From Burkholderiales bacterium (GTDB taxonomy: Bacteria > Pseudomonadota > Gammaproteobacteria > Burkholderiales > Burkholderiaceae_D), in NCBI GenBank assembly GCA_003136595.1, contig PLEY01000066.1:4958-38375 (forward strand): a stretch of DNA of 33,418 bases, in the 5' to 3' direction. The first letter of the stretch is position 1. Every line of letters begins with the position of its first letter. Under the pieces are notes generated by a model. It searched no databases. It was not told the DNA's origin and was given only the letters and a program-made list of their open reading frames with translations. Of the stretch, positions 24,727 to 32,958 are shown in pieces. The translations under genes were made by a program, and so were the position numbers.

Positions 24727-26967
24727 CTAGGGCTGCACCGGCACGGTCGGCGGCGGGGTCAGCATGGGTTGCGGCTCCCCACGCGGGGCAAGGGGCACCA
24801 TCGGGTCGGTGGCCATGTCGTGCAGCACTCCAGACGAACGCGGCTGGTTGACGTCTTCGGCCCGGCGCATCATCTCGTACTTGTCGGCAAACACGCCGTC
24901 TGTGTCGGTGTCGCGGACAATATGGGGCCTAAGGAACACCATCAGGTTGGTTTTTGTGCGGCTGCGATTCTGGTATTTGAAGAGGTTGCCGACCACGGGG
25001 ACGTTGCCGATCCCCGGCACCTTGTCGACCTCGTTGGACAGCGAGTCCTGCACGAGCCCGCCGAGCACGATGATCTGTCCGTCATCCACCTGGACATCGG
25101 TCGACAGGGCGCGCTTGTTGGTGATCACGTTCCCCTGGGTGGTGGTGGTCTGGATGCTCGAGACCTCCTGGTAGATCTGCATCTTCACCGTGCCGTTCTC
25201 CGAGACCTGGGGCCGCACGCGCAAGGTCAGGCCGACATCCTGGTAGGTGATCGTCTGGAAAGGAGTCACCGTCGAGGTGGTTCCCGTCTGCGCGTACTGA
25301 CCCGTCACGAACGGGACGTTCTGGCCGACCACGATACTCGCCTCCTCGTTGTCGAGGGTCAAGAGGTTCGGGGTCGACAGGATGTTGGTGTTGGTGTCCG
25401 ACTCGAGCGCGCGCGCGAGAAAGCCCAGGTTCGTGATCGTGCCGATGCCTGGGATCGTCACCTGGCCGTTGATGATCCCGACATTCAGGCCGGTGCTCAC
25501 AGAACCGGGGTTTTGCGCGACGCCCAGGATGTTGACGCCGGTTCCGCCAAAGTTTGTGCCGCCCACCGCCTGGGTGCCGGAATTCTTGTAACCGGATAGA
25601 CCCTGCCACTGGACGCCGAACTCGGCGGCACGCTCGGCGGTGACCTCGACGATCAGACTCTCGATGAACACCTCGGCGCGGCGGACATCGAGCGCATCGA
25701 TGATGGCGCGCAGATTCCTGTAGACCGGCTCAGGCGCGGTGATGATGAGGGCGTTGGTGGCCGCATCAGCCTGGATGAAGCCGCCGCCTCCGCCACCGGC
25801 CGAACTGTTCTGCGAATTGAAGGGATTCGAGCTCGAGGCCGAGGCGGCCGCGAGCAGTCCCTGGGCGGCACCCGCAAGGCCGCCACCGCCTGGCGCACCG
25901 CTCGCGCTCGAGGGCGCGCCGCCCAGGGGCGCGCCGGTGGGCTGGCTCGCCCCCGCACCGCTCGTCCCTCCGCCAGACAGTCCGCTCGAGGTCGAGCTGG
26001 GCGTGCTGGCCTCGCCGGAGACGACTGCGCGCAGCACCTGGGCGAGCTTGGTTGCCTCGGCGTTCTTCAGATAGACCATGTGGATGTTGCCGGCCGCGAT
26101 GGTCGGCACGTCCAGCTTGCCGATCAGGGTCTTCGCGTAGGCCACGCGCGCCGGACTGCCGGCACGCAGCAGGAGGGCATTGATGCGCGGCTCGGCCACG
26201 ACGACGACGCGCTGGCCCGGATCCGAGGCGCTGCCGGCAGGCGGCTCCATCAGGCGCTGCACCACCGGGGCGAGATCGCTCGCCAGGGCATACTGCAACT
26301 GGACCACGTCCGATTCTGCCGACGTGGGCGTATCCTGCGAGGCGATGATCTTCGCGAGGCGTCGCAGGTTCTCCGCATAGTCGGTGATGACGACCGAGTT
26401 GTTGTTCGGGTTCGCGGTCATGGTGCTGTTGGCCGACACCAGCGGCCTTAGCACGTTGACCATGTTGCTGGCCGAATCGTAGTTCAGATGAAACACCTGC
26501 GTGACGATCTGGTCCCCCCTGATGCCGTCGCTGCGCGATGAGTTGTCGCGGGTAATCTCTGTGGGCCCGCCTGCAAACTTGGCGTCCGCCTCGGGCAGCA
26601 CCTTGGAGATGCCGCCGGCTTCGACGATGGTGAAGCCCTGAAAGCGCAGGGCGGCCAGCAACAGCCGGTAGGCCTCGGCGCGCGTGACCGGGTGCTCGGA
26701 GGAGATCGAGATGGTGCCCTTCACGCGGGGATCGACGAGGAAGTCCTTATGCAGGAACTGCCCGAAGGCGTGCACGGCGGCCTCGAGGTCGGCGTTGACG
26801 AAATTGAGCGTGACGGTATCCGGATCGGCGGCGTGCTTGGCCGGCGCAGGCGGCGCCTTCTGCTGGGCCCATGCGTGCGGCAGCGCACAGAGGATCAGCG
26901 TGAAGGCAAAGAGCCCGCGGAAGGCTTGCGCCAACGCGGTCCTGGCAGAACAGGGTTTGAATCGCAT
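24727..26967 (-). CDS. gspD: Type II secretion secretin GspD
   Basis: This outer-membrane channel has 746 residues from ATG 26967; a TTG at 26976 overlaps the gspN stop and is an alternative start. A signal peptide ends near AHAWAQ-like residues 34-35 (PHAWAQ). N0 starts with VTLNFVNADLEAAVHAF (about 52), followed by N1, N2 and N3. N3 is interrupted by a Gly/Ser/Ala-rich loop of some 80 residues (about 318-397). The secretin domain (about 430-685) has ILSTPNLLTLDNEEASIVVGQ, VPFVTG, VGLTLRVRPQV and the closing GNLFKYQNRSRTKTNLMVFLRP. The Pro-rich tail may be the pilotin-contact region. Confidence 0.97.
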   Translation of the reverse strand: MRFKPCSARTALAQAFRGLFAFTLILCALPHAWAQQKAPPAPAKHAADPDTVTLNFVNADLEAAVHAFGQFLHKDFLVDPRVKGTISISSEHPVTRAEAYRLLLAALRFQGFTIVEAGGISKVLPEADAKFAGGPTEITRDNSSRSDGIRGDQIVTQVFHLNYDSASNMVNVLRPLVSANSTMTANPNNNSVVITDYAENLRRLAKIIASQDTPTSAESDVVQLQYALASDLAPVVQRLMEPPAGSASDPGQRVVVVAEPRINALLLRAGSPARVAYAKTLIGKLDVPTIAAGNIHMVYLKNAEATKLAQVLRAVVSGEASTPSSTSSGLSGGGTSGAGASQPTGAPLGGAPSSASGAPGGGGLAGAAQGLLAAASASSSNPFNSQNSSAGGGGGGFIQADAATNALIITAPEPVYRNLRAIIDALDVRRAEVFIESLIVEVTAERAAEFGVQWQGLSGYKNSGTQAVGGTNFGGTGVNILGVAQNPGSVSTGLNVGIINGQVTIPGIGTITNLGFLARALESDTNTNILSTPNLLTLDNEEASIVVGQNVPFVTGQYAQTGTTSTVTPFQTITYQDVGLTLRVRPQVSENGTVKMQIYQEVSSIQTTTTQGNVITNKRALSTDVQVDDGQIIVLGGLVQDSLSNEVDKVPGIGNVPVVGNLFKYQNRSRTKTNLMVFLRPHIVRDTDTDGVFADKYEMMRRAEDVNQPRSSGVLHDMATDPMVPLAPRGEPQPMLTPPPTVPVQP

Positions 26968-26972
26968 ATCCG

Positions 26973-27725
26973 TCAATAAGCCCCGATGTTGATCGGCACG
27001 CTATCGCCCTGGCGGGGGCCCAGTGCCTCGAGCAGCGGCCACAGGCGCTGCGCGGTCGCCTCGGGCACGCCCTTGGCGATACCCGCGCGACCAGAGAATT
27101 GAGCACGCTCGAGCCCGTTACCCTTGGCGTCGAGTTGCAGGGGGCCGTTCTCCGTGGTGAGCGTCCAGATCAGTCCCTGTGGCGCATACTGCCACGTTAC
27201 CTGGTAGTCACCTAACGGCTTGACCGGATTGATCTCCACCGAAAGTCCGAGAATCTGTATCACGCCGCCACCCAGGACGCTGCCGGCGTGCCAGCTGATG
27301 GGGTCCCAGTGCACGCGCAAGAGACCATTCGGGCGCACCGTGTTAAGCGGCGCGCCCGCAAGAATGGCGAGCGCGAGAGGCGCATGCGCATCGCCACTGT
27401 CCAGGCTCGCCTCGCCTGGCGCCACGCGCAGTTCGATGGGATGATTGAGCATCTCGGCGTCGACGATTTCGAAATTCAGGCCGGACGGAAACACCCAGCG
27501 CGTGGTCCAGGCGACGCGCCCTGGCAGGGCGCGCGCAACGCCATTGGCGTGCACGCCGAGGACCGCATCGCCCTGCCACACACTGCCCTGAGCATCGGCA
27601 AGAAGCAACATGCCGCCGGTCTTCCAGTCGACATAGCGGGCCACCCAGTTGGCGGGCAGTTTCACGAGCGTGACGGCCAGAAAGGTCGCGAGGCCAACCA
27701 GGATGAGCACCAGACGCGGCATCAT
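26973..27725 (-). CDS. gspN: Type II secretion protein GspN
   Basis: This 250-residue protein has one N-terminal membrane span (RLVLILVGLATFLAVTLV, about 4-21) and a beta-rich periplasmic domain with the T2SSN-like pattern: LLLADAQGSVWQGDAVL, RVAWTTRWVFPSGLNFEI, LRVHWDPISWHAGSVLGGG and GDYQVTWQYAPQGLIWTL. GspN is an accessory component not required in all systems. ATG 27725 shares an A with the gspM stop (TGATG), so the genes are coupled; a second Met codon follows directly. The frame is open to 27893, but that part is Arg-rich and lies inside gspM. Confidence 0.92.
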   Translation of the reverse strand: MMPRLVLILVGLATFLAVTLVKLPANWVARYVDWKTGGMLLLADAQGSVWQGDAVLGVHANGVARALPGRVAWTTRWVFPSGLNFEIVDAEMLNHPIELRVAPGEASLDSGDAHAPLALAILAGAPLNTVRPNGLLRVHWDPISWHAGSVLGGGVIQILGLSVEINPVKPLGDYQVTWQYAPQGLIWTLTTENGPLQLDAKGNGLERAQFSGRAGIAKGVPEATAQRLWPLLEALGPRQGDSVPINIGAY

Positions 27726-28291
27726 CAGCGGTCCTGACCGGCGCCGGCTGCCGGGCGCTTCTTGTCCGCCCAGCCGAGGGTGATCTCGGCCCGGACATGG
27801 CCTGCGCCTGCGCTGGTGGGCAATTCTGAAATGGTGACCTTGGAGGCAGCAGCCCCGAGTTCGGCCTCGGCCCGTCCCAGCCACAGGATCCACCCGGCAT
27901 AGTCCACGTCGGCAAAGCGTGCGACCACGGCCCCGGTCTCGTCGACCACCACCTCGGGTGCAGGAGGACCCCCAAGGCCCGCCCGCTCGATGGTGCGCCG
28001 CACGGCTGCGCCACGCTGATCCGCAGGCAGCGTGACCTCGTGGGACGTCCCCCCGCGCAGACGCCGCGCCTCATTGGCCAGTTCCTCCAGTTGGGCATGC
28101 TCGGCCCGCAGGCCCGAGAGCTCATGGTTGGTCGCGTCGATGCCATTGGCCGCGGGCAGCCAGAGCGTGAGATAGAGGACGGCGGCGATGACGAGGCCGA
28201 CGATGCAAACGAGGATCGACCGATCGCGCGACGAGAGTCGCGCCCAGCGGGTTCTCAAGCCCATCACCAGGGGCTGGTCGACGAGCATCAT
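27725..28291 (-). CDS. gspM: Type II secretion protein GspM
   Basis: This 188-residue protein has a short cytoplasmic N-terminus with WARLSSRDRSILVCIVG, a membrane span at about 26-46, a coiled coil (LSGLRAEHAQLEELANEARRL, around 58-77, shortened here) and a ferredoxin-like periplasmic domain. This is the GspM layout. GspM pairs with GspL in the inner-membrane platform. Its start overlaps the gspL stop (ATGA). Confidence 0.93.
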   Translation of the reverse strand: MMLVDQPLVMGLRTRWARLSSRDRSILVCIVGLVIAAVLYLTLWLPAANGIDATNHELSGLRAEHAQLEELANEARRLRGGTSHEVTLPADQRGAAVRRTIERAGLGGPPAPEVVVDETGAVVARFADVDYAGWILWLGRAEAELGAAASKVTISELPTSAGAGHVRAEITLGWADKKRPAAGAGQDR

Positions 28292-29598
28292 GCGCCCACC
28301 TTCTGGCGCAGGCTCACACCCAGGCCAGCCGTGGTACCGGAACCTTCGCTCTCGAAGCGCAGCTCGTACCCATCACCAGCCGCACGCTTGGTGAGCGCAT
28401 CGCGCTGTGCCGGGGCAAGCAGCGTGCCTGGGGCGAGTCGCACCTTCAGAATGCGCGCTTCGTAGTTCATCTGCCTCAATGAATTGGCGGGTAGGCCCGA
28501 GAACAGGCGCGCGAGTTCAGGGACCATGGCCGAGAAGTCGCCCTGGTCGGTGCGGCCGGCTCCTGCGCGCAGCGCCGCGAGCTCGCGGTTCATCTGGAGC
28601 ATGGGGTCGAGCACCACCTTGGTCTCGGGGAAGGCCGAGCGGAACAGGTTCTCCTCATCGGCGCGCAGGCTGCTGGCCTCGCCGCGTAGCGTGGCCCATT
28701 GCCATTGCAATCCGGCGACCTGGATGACGAGCAGCGCCGCGACGAGCATCAGGACCCGACTCCAGCGCACCACGGCGGCCCGGCCCACCACGGTCTCGGC
28801 GAATTCGTGCTGCAGCAGCGACACGGGTGCAAGCGGCCCCGCGTCGGGGCCGCCCTGCGCAATCCATGAACGCAGCGGCGTGCCATGGTGCACCCGGATC
28901 TCGGGTGAGGCCAGCTCTGCGACCGGCCGCCAGCGGGCCTCGATCGCCTTGGGCACATAGAGATCGATGGCGGCCGGGCGCCGCTCGGCGGCGGTCTGGG
29001 CGACCAGGAGTTCGACGACGACGCGGGCGGCTACCGGGTCGACCGGCAGGGCCTGCGCCTCGTTCGGTCCGTAGCGCAGCCACACGTTGCGCACGACACC
29101 CTCCTCGACGCTGCAGACCAGGGACCAGGCGCCTTCCGCAAGCGGCACGCACAGGGATTCGGGCAGCACGGCCGTGATGCGCTGACCGGCCGCGGCGGCC
29201 CGCTCGAGCAGGCGCCTGAGCCACGCGCGGTTCACAGCTGCAAGCGCATTGGTGTCGTTGCGCAAGGGCCCGACCGCCACATGCAGCGCCGAGGCATCAC
29301 CGAGCACCGTATCCTCGAGGAGATTGGGCAGCGCGTCGCGCAGGCGCCCGGGGGGCAGTGGCGGGACCAGGGCGCTCGTCAGCAGGACGTCATCGGGCGC
29401 GAGCAGCAGCACCGCCGGCAGATCCGTCGGCATGCCATCGAGTTCGCCGCGCCCGCGCGCCATCGACACATCCTTTCTGAACGCAAGAAAACCGAACTGG
29501 TCGGCATCGGCGGTTCCGTCGGCGCGCCGCGAGGGCGCGCGCAGCAGCAGACCGGCGACGGGCCATCCCGGCAGCGAGCGCACGCGCGCGCTCGTCAT
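28288..29598 (-). CDS. gspL: Type II secretion protein GspL
   Basis: This 436-residue protein has a cytoplasmic actin-like domain (about 35-270) containing VLLTSALVPPLPPGRLRDAL and PNLLEDTVLGD, which match the conserved GspL 'ALP.LLE' region. One membrane span (about 288-305) and a periplasmic ferredoxin-like domain follow. GspL links the GspE ATPase to GspM and the pseudopilus. The ATG overlaps the gspJ stop by 4 bp. Family similarity is moderate, as usual for GspL, and context is decisive. Confidence 0.93.
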   Translation of the reverse strand: MTSARVRSLPGWPVAGLLLRAPSRRADGTADADQFGFLAFRKDVSMARGRGELDGMPTDLPAVLLLAPDDVLLTSALVPPLPPGRLRDALPNLLEDTVLGDASALHVAVGPLRNDTNALAAVNRAWLRRLLERAAAAGQRITAVLPESLCVPLAEGAWSLVCSVEEGVVRNVWLRYGPNEAQALPVDPVAARVVVELLVAQTAAERRPAAIDLYVPKAIEARWRPVAELASPEIRVHHGTPLRSWIAQGGPDAGPLAPVSLLQHEFAETVVGRAAVVRWSRVLMLVAALLVIQVAGLQWQWATLRGEASSLRADEENLFRSAFPETKVVLDPMLQMNRELAALRAGAGRTDQGDFSAMVPELARLFSGLPANSLRQMNYEARILKVRLAPGTLLAPAQRDALTKRAAGDGYELRFESEGSGTTAGLGVSLRQKVGA

Positions 29599-30152
29599 AT
29601 CCCGCTACCCAGCAGGAACACGCGGCTTGCCGTGTCCCCATTCTTTAGGGTGAGCGAAAGCCGCACGCCGGTGGCCGCGACCCGGCCGGCGGCCGTGCCA
29701 TCGGTCGTCGCCGACCCGTCGGTCCAGCCAAACCTGTCCTGCCAGACCTGGACACCCATGGAGGCCAGTTCGCCCTCGAAGCGGGCGCCGCCGCGCTCGA
29801 CGCCCGGCACCTGGCGCGTGAGGATGCCCGCGTCGAAGCGGTACTCGACCTGCGACGTGCCATCGGAGAGTTGCAATCGGTTCTCAATCGTGCGCGCGTC
29901 GCGTGCGCGCAGCGCGTCCTGCTCGAGACGCTGGAAGACCCGCTGCAGCTCATCGAGATTGCCCTCGGCATGCGCGAGCGCATCGTGCGTGCGCAGGATC
30001 GCATCGAGTCCCCTCCAGGACATGACTGCAACGAGCGCAAGCAGGCCGATTGCGACCAGGAGTTCAAGCAGGGTGAAGCCGGGGGTGCGCCTTGTGACGG
30101 GACGTCCCATGTTGCAGGTGCGGGTGCAGGTGCGGGGCCGGGTCGGGTTCAT
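29595..30152 (-). CDS. gspJ: Type II secretion minor pseudopilin GspJ
   Basis: This is a 185-residue prepilin-like protein. The prepilin peptidase site is RRTPG|FTLLELLVAIG with Glu at +5, followed by a single hydrophobic helix and a periplasmic domain containing FQRLEQDALRARDARTIENR and GVQVWQDRFGW, typical of GspJ. ATG 30152 overlaps the gspI stop (ATGA) but gives a 25-residue leader; ATG 30110 gives an 11-residue leader closer to the norm. The codons between them form a 12-bp direct repeat. The frame is open to 30917, but that part is antisense-like overlap with gspI and gspH in another frame. Confidence 0.93.
   Translation of the reverse strand: MNPTRPRTCTRTCNMGRPVTRRTPGFTLLELLVAIGLLALVAVMSWRGLDAILRTHDALAHAEGNLDELQRVFQRLEQDALRARDARTIENRLQLSDGTSQVEYRFDAGILTRQVPGVERGGARFEGELASMGVQVWQDRFGWTDGSATTDGTAAGRVAATGVRLSLTLKNGDTASRVFLLGSGI
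30114..30137. repeat. 12-bp direct repeat inside the gspJ leader
   Basis: GCAGGTGCGGGT is followed directly by GCAGGTGCGGGG, between the two candidate gspJ start codons. It encodes an Arg-Thr-Cys-Thr repeat in the long-leader version. Confidence 0.6.
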
Positions 30153-30517
30153 GGCAGTTTTGACATGAAGGCCGTCCGCCGCGCGAGGACGTGATCGCGC
30201 GCCGCATCCGGGTAGACGCGCACGTCGATGCGCAGTATGGCGAGATTGGGGGTGGTCCGTACTTCGCGCTCGCACACGAGTTTCAGTCCGAGCTGAGGGC
30301 AGTCGAAGACCTCCTTGCCAAGGCCCGGCAGGGTACGCACCAGGCGGACATCGGCGAGCGTATTCTCTGCGCTCCAACCGGCGAGCGCCGCGCTCTCCAG
30401 ATGCTCCTGACCGACGGCGAGGACGCCGGCGGCGCGCAGTGAGGCGGCGAGGACCAGGGACACGATGATGAGCGCCACCAGCACCTCGACGAGCGTGAAA
30501 CCCTGGGGACGCCTCAC
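30149..30517 (-). CDS. gspI: Type II secretion minor pseudopilin GspI
   Basis: This 122-residue pseudopilin has the short leader MRRPQG and cleavage site QG|FTLVEVLVALIIVSLV with Glu at +5, then GspI features AAGVLAVGQEHLESAALAGW and AENTLADVRL. The Cys pair in DCPQLGLKLVCER may form a disulfide. The start is GTG, overlapping the gspH stop by 4 bp. It should form the pseudopilus tip with GspJ, GspK and GspH. Confidence 0.95.
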   Translation of the reverse strand: MRRPQGFTLVEVLVALIIVSLVLAASLRAAGVLAVGQEHLESAALAGWSAENTLADVRLVRTLPGLGKEVFDCPQLGLKLVCEREVRTTPNLAILRIDVRVYPDAARDHVLARRTAFMSKLP

Positions 30518-31050
30518 TGAGCCTCCTCGGGCAGGGAGACCGTGAAGTGCCCGGCGCCATCACCGGAGAGGACGAGCCGCACATGGTCGGACACGAGCGA
30601 CAGGGCGAAGGGCGGCTGCAGCCCGTCGCGGGGGAAGATGAGCTCATGGGCCTCGGTCGCGACCGGGCCGAACACGCTCGACGTGTCGAACGCGGCATCG
30701 GTCGGACCCGCCTCCCAGATGCGCGGCCGGAACTGGGGATCATCGTCCATGAGCGTCCAGCCGCTCGCCTCGAGCGTCTTGAAGTGATAGCCCTCGCGAT
30801 CGGCCTCCCAGGCGATGGGTCGCGCCCGGATCTGGGCTTCGTCAGTCGCGAGCGCAAACAACTCCTCAAGCCGCTCGGCATCGCGCTTGAGCGGGCCGCG
30901 CGGATCGGGCTTGGCACTGAGCGACGCGACCGTCAAGAGGATGCCGATCACAACCACCACGGCGAGGAGCTCGAGCAGGGTATAGCCGGGACTCCGCCGC
31001 AGGCGCGCCGGTCGCACGCCGCGGGGGCGCGATTGCTTTAGGGGTCCCAT
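30514..31050 (-). CDS. gspH: Type II secretion minor pseudopilin GspH
   Basis: This 178-residue pseudopilin has cleavage site RRSPG|YTLLELLAVVVVIG with Glu at +5 and an unusual Tyr at +1. The body has DAERLEELFALATDEAQIRARPIAW, DDPQFRPRIW and a C-terminal beta-rich part, all typical of GspH. ATG 31050 gives a 22-residue leader; GTG 31017 would give 11 residues. The furthest start, ATG 31104, is unlikely because the extra codons consist of a terminator-like hairpin. A GGGAGAAG lies about 12-19 nt before ATG 31050. It is the first gene of the minus-strand gsp operon in the window. Confidence 0.92.
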   Translation of the reverse strand: MGPLKQSRPRGVRPARLRRSPGYTLLELLAVVVVIGILLTVASLSAKPDPRGPLKRDAERLEELFALATDEAQIRARPIAWEADREGYHFKTLEASGWTLMDDDPQFRPRIWEAGPTDAAFDTSSVFGPVATEAHELIFPRDGLQPPFALSLVSDHVRLVLSGDGAGHFTVSLPEEAQ

Positions 31051-31073
31051 GAGCGACTTGATCTTCTCCCGGG

Positions 31074-31099
31074 AAAAAAGCGACCCTCCGAAGAAGGGT
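31074..31099 (-). terminator. Intrinsic terminator-like hairpin in the gspH leader, possible attenuator
   Basis: On the minus strand, ACCCTTCTTCGGAGGGT (31099-31083) folds as a stem with one bulged base, capped by the very stable C-UUCG-G tetraloop, and is followed after CGC by six T (31079-31074). It lies 24 bp before the preferred gspH start, downstream of where the operon promoter should be. Confidence 0.6.
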
Positions 31100-31259
31100 G
31101 CCATTTCCCCGCAGTCGGGTCCGTTCGAACCACGCGCAGACCCTGTTCAGAGGCGCCCTGGTGTGGCGTGGCGGCTAAGGCTTAATGACCGAAAGTGTTG
31201 TTATTCGGAACAGAAGGCATAGAGTACACAAAGTTTGATTGATAACCTATTGATCAGTC

Positions 31260-31272
31260 TGGTCATTGACCA
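31260..31272. promoter_or_regulatory. 13-bp inverted repeat, possible operator
   Basis: TGGTCA and TGACCA flank a single central T, a perfect dyad in the AT-richer part of the divergent gsp spacer. The geometry suits a dimeric regulator, but no family was matched. Confidence 0.4.
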
Positions 31273-31513
31273 TCCCGAGCCCGGAAAGTTGCGCGCCTGT
31301 TGCGCGCTTGCCGCACCCGGATGGCCGGCGCATGCCGATTTGCCGACCGGGCGCGGGGGACTGCGGCCGGTATCGCGGTCGCGGGCGGGCTGACCCTGCC
31401 ATCTGCGTGCGACGAGCGTGCGAGGGACGTGGGACCGTACTCATCCGGAATCACGCCGGGCGTAGCGCGGCGGCGCTTTGCGGCACTGTGCTGTGGTAAG
31501 TTGGTAACATCTT

Positions 31514-31519
31514 GATAAT
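31514..31519 (+). promoter_or_regulatory. Possible -10 element of gspC-gspK
   Basis: GATAAT matches the -10 consensus in five of six bases, 27 bp upstream of the gspC ATG. No good -35 element is seen at 16-18 bp, so an activator would be expected if it is used. Confidence 0.3.
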
Positions 31520-31545
31520 AAGTTTCTTTTGCCTGGGTACCTGCC

Positions 31546-32034
31546 ATGAGCACTGCAGCACGACCGCGCCGCGCGTTTGATTGGCCGCGCTTTGCCGTCG
31601 AGGTCATCCTGGTGGCGCTGGTGTGTGGGCTCCTCGCGCGCTGGTGTACCCAGCTGTTCACCGGCAACCCGATCGCCCCCCCGTTGCCCGCGGCCGCAGC
31701 GACGGTCGCCGAAAACGGCGAGGACAAGCAGCGTGCCCTGCTGGCGAGCGCGCCGCTGTTCGGTGCCCGCGCCTATGGCGCGGTGAGCGACAACATCCAG
31801 CCCATCGGCATCCTCGCGCAGCCCTCGGGCTCAGGCAGTGCCATCATCAGCGTCGATGGCCAGCCCGCGCGGGCCTTTCAGATCGGCGACGATGTCGGCG
31901 GACGCACGCTTTTCGCGCTGCGCGATCGCGAGATCGAACTGGAATACCACGGCCAGCACACAACCTATCGGCTTCCCGAACCGCGCGCCGCGATGGCACC
32001 AGGACTCGGAATCGCCCCGGTGCCGGTGCAGTAA
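31546..32034 (+). CDS. gspC: Type II secretion protein GspC, short form
   Basis: This 162-residue inner-membrane protein has a short cytoplasmic N-terminus, one span (about 17-37) and a periplasmic homology-region (HR) domain: LLASAPLFGARAYG, IQPIGILAQPSGSGSAIISVDG, FQIGDDVGG and REIELEYHGQHTTYRL. It ends soon after the HR domain, so it lacks the C-terminal PDZ or coiled-coil part of many GspC proteins. GspC HR binds the secretin N0 domain and links inner and outer membranes. No clear Shine-Dalgarno is visible. The gene heads a divergent operon with gspK. Confidence 0.9.
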   Translation: MSTAARPRRAFDWPRFAVEVILVALVCGLLARWCTQLFTGNPIAPPLPAAAATVAENGEDKQRALLASAPLFGARAYGAVSDNIQPIGILAQPSGSGSAIISVDGQPARAFQIGDDVGGRTLFALRDREIELEYHGQHTTYRLPEPRAAMAPGLGIAPVPVQ

Positions 32035-32038
32035 CCCA

Positions 32039-32953
32039 GTGCCGCGCACCTGCCGACTCGCCAAAGGACGTGCACGCCAAGGTGGCGTGGCCATCGTCAC
32101 GGCGCTCGTCGTGATCGCGGCGGCCACGGTGCTGATCTCCGGGATGCTCTGGCGACAGTCGATCATGGAGCGCAAGGTCGAGAACCGTGCGGCGATGGGC
32201 CAGGCGCGCTGGCTCGCCCGGTCCGCCCTCGATTGGGCCCGCCTCGTGCTTCTGCAGGATGCGCTGACCTCCTCGGTGGACCACTACGGCGAAGCCTGGG
32301 CGATCCCGCTCCAGGAGACGCGTGTGAGCGACCCGGATGAGCAGGGCAGTCCGGACGACGTGGCGTTTGTGAGCGGCCGCATTCTCGATGCCCAGGCGCG
32401 CTTCAATCTCACCGACCTGGCCCCCGCGGGCAAGATCAACGACCAGGAACTGGCGGCTTTTGACCGGCTCGTCGCGCTCGTGGGCGGCAGCGAGGACGCC
32501 GCCCGCAGTATTGCCGAGCGCATCGCCGTCCCACCCAGGCTGCAGGACTACACGCTCCTGACGAGGGAACTGAAGGCGGGCCACGTCGTCGAGCCGGCGC
32601 TGCTCGACGCCCTCGCGCCGTATGTCATCATCCTGCCCAAGTCGACCCCGGTGAATCTGAACACTGCTTCGGCGGAGGTCATACTGACGTGTTTTAAGGA
32701 GATGTCGCTCGATCAGGCGCGCGCGCTGGTGGAAGCGCGCTCCCGCGCATACTTCAACCAGGTCTCGGATGCCTCGGCAAGCCTGTCCAGTTCCGGCCTG
32801 AATGCCACACCGGTTGCCAGCGTCGGTGTTTCCACTGAATACTTCGAGGCGCACGGACACGTGCGTTATGGGCGCGTCGAGCTGGATGTCGCCGCGCTCA
32901 TCCACCGCGACCCGGGCGGCGCGACCAAGGTCATCGAATGGGAGGAATCCTGA
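32039..32953 (+). CDS. gspK: Type II secretion minor pseudopilin GspK
   Basis: From the chosen GTG this is 304 residues. The prepilin-like N-terminus RQGG|VAIVTALVVIAAATV has no Glu at +5, which is characteristic of GspK, the tip pseudopilin. It continues with QARWLARSALDWARLVLLQD, the SGRILDAQARFNLTDL segment, and the helix-hairpin-helix-like PVNLNTASAEVI near residue 205. GTG 32039 is preferred because it is 4 bp after the gspC stop and gives a normal short leader; the frame is open to 31838 inside gspC. It is separated from the other pseudopilin genes, which are divergent. Confidence 0.94.
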   Translation: MPRTCRLAKGRARQGGVAIVTALVVIAAATVLISGMLWRQSIMERKVENRAAMGQARWLARSALDWARLVLLQDALTSSVDHYGEAWAIPLQETRVSDPDEQGSPDDVAFVSGRILDAQARFNLTDLAPAGKINDQELAAFDRLVALVGGSEDAARSIAERIAVPPRLQDYTLLTRELKAGHVVEPALLDALAPYVIILPKSTPVNLNTASAEVILTCFKEMSLDQARALVEARSRAYFNQVSDASASLSSSGLNATPVASVGVSTEYFEAHGHVRYGRVELDVAALIHRDPGGATKVIEWEES

Positions 32954-32958
32954 GCATC

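Larger units (their letters stand above)
31105..31545. other. 441-bp divergent spacer between gspH and gspC
   Basis: It should contain the promoters for both gsp transcripts. The part 31175-31275 is AT-richer than its surroundings and carries inverted repeats CCGAA-N10-TTCGG (31189-31208) and TGGTCA-T-TGACCA (31260-31272), and ATTGAT at 31238 and 31249. The rest (about 31280-31490) is GC-rich with no convincing gene; open frames there start with TTG and look random. Confidence 0.6.

Noticed and set aside
30153-30917. N-terminal extension of the gspJ frame by 255 codons
   Set aside because: It overlaps gspI and gspH in another frame, is Arg/Ser/Pro-rich, and the pseudopilin leader defines the start much later.
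31115-31140. GGTTCGAA-like sequence resembling a tRNA T-loop
   Set aside because: The flanking bases do not pair as a T-arm and no acceptor, D or anticodon arms are found.
31300-31515. 71-codon frame in the gspH-gspC spacer
   Set aside because: It starts with TTG, has no ribosome-binding site or recognisable sequence, and is Arg/Ala-rich as expected by chance.
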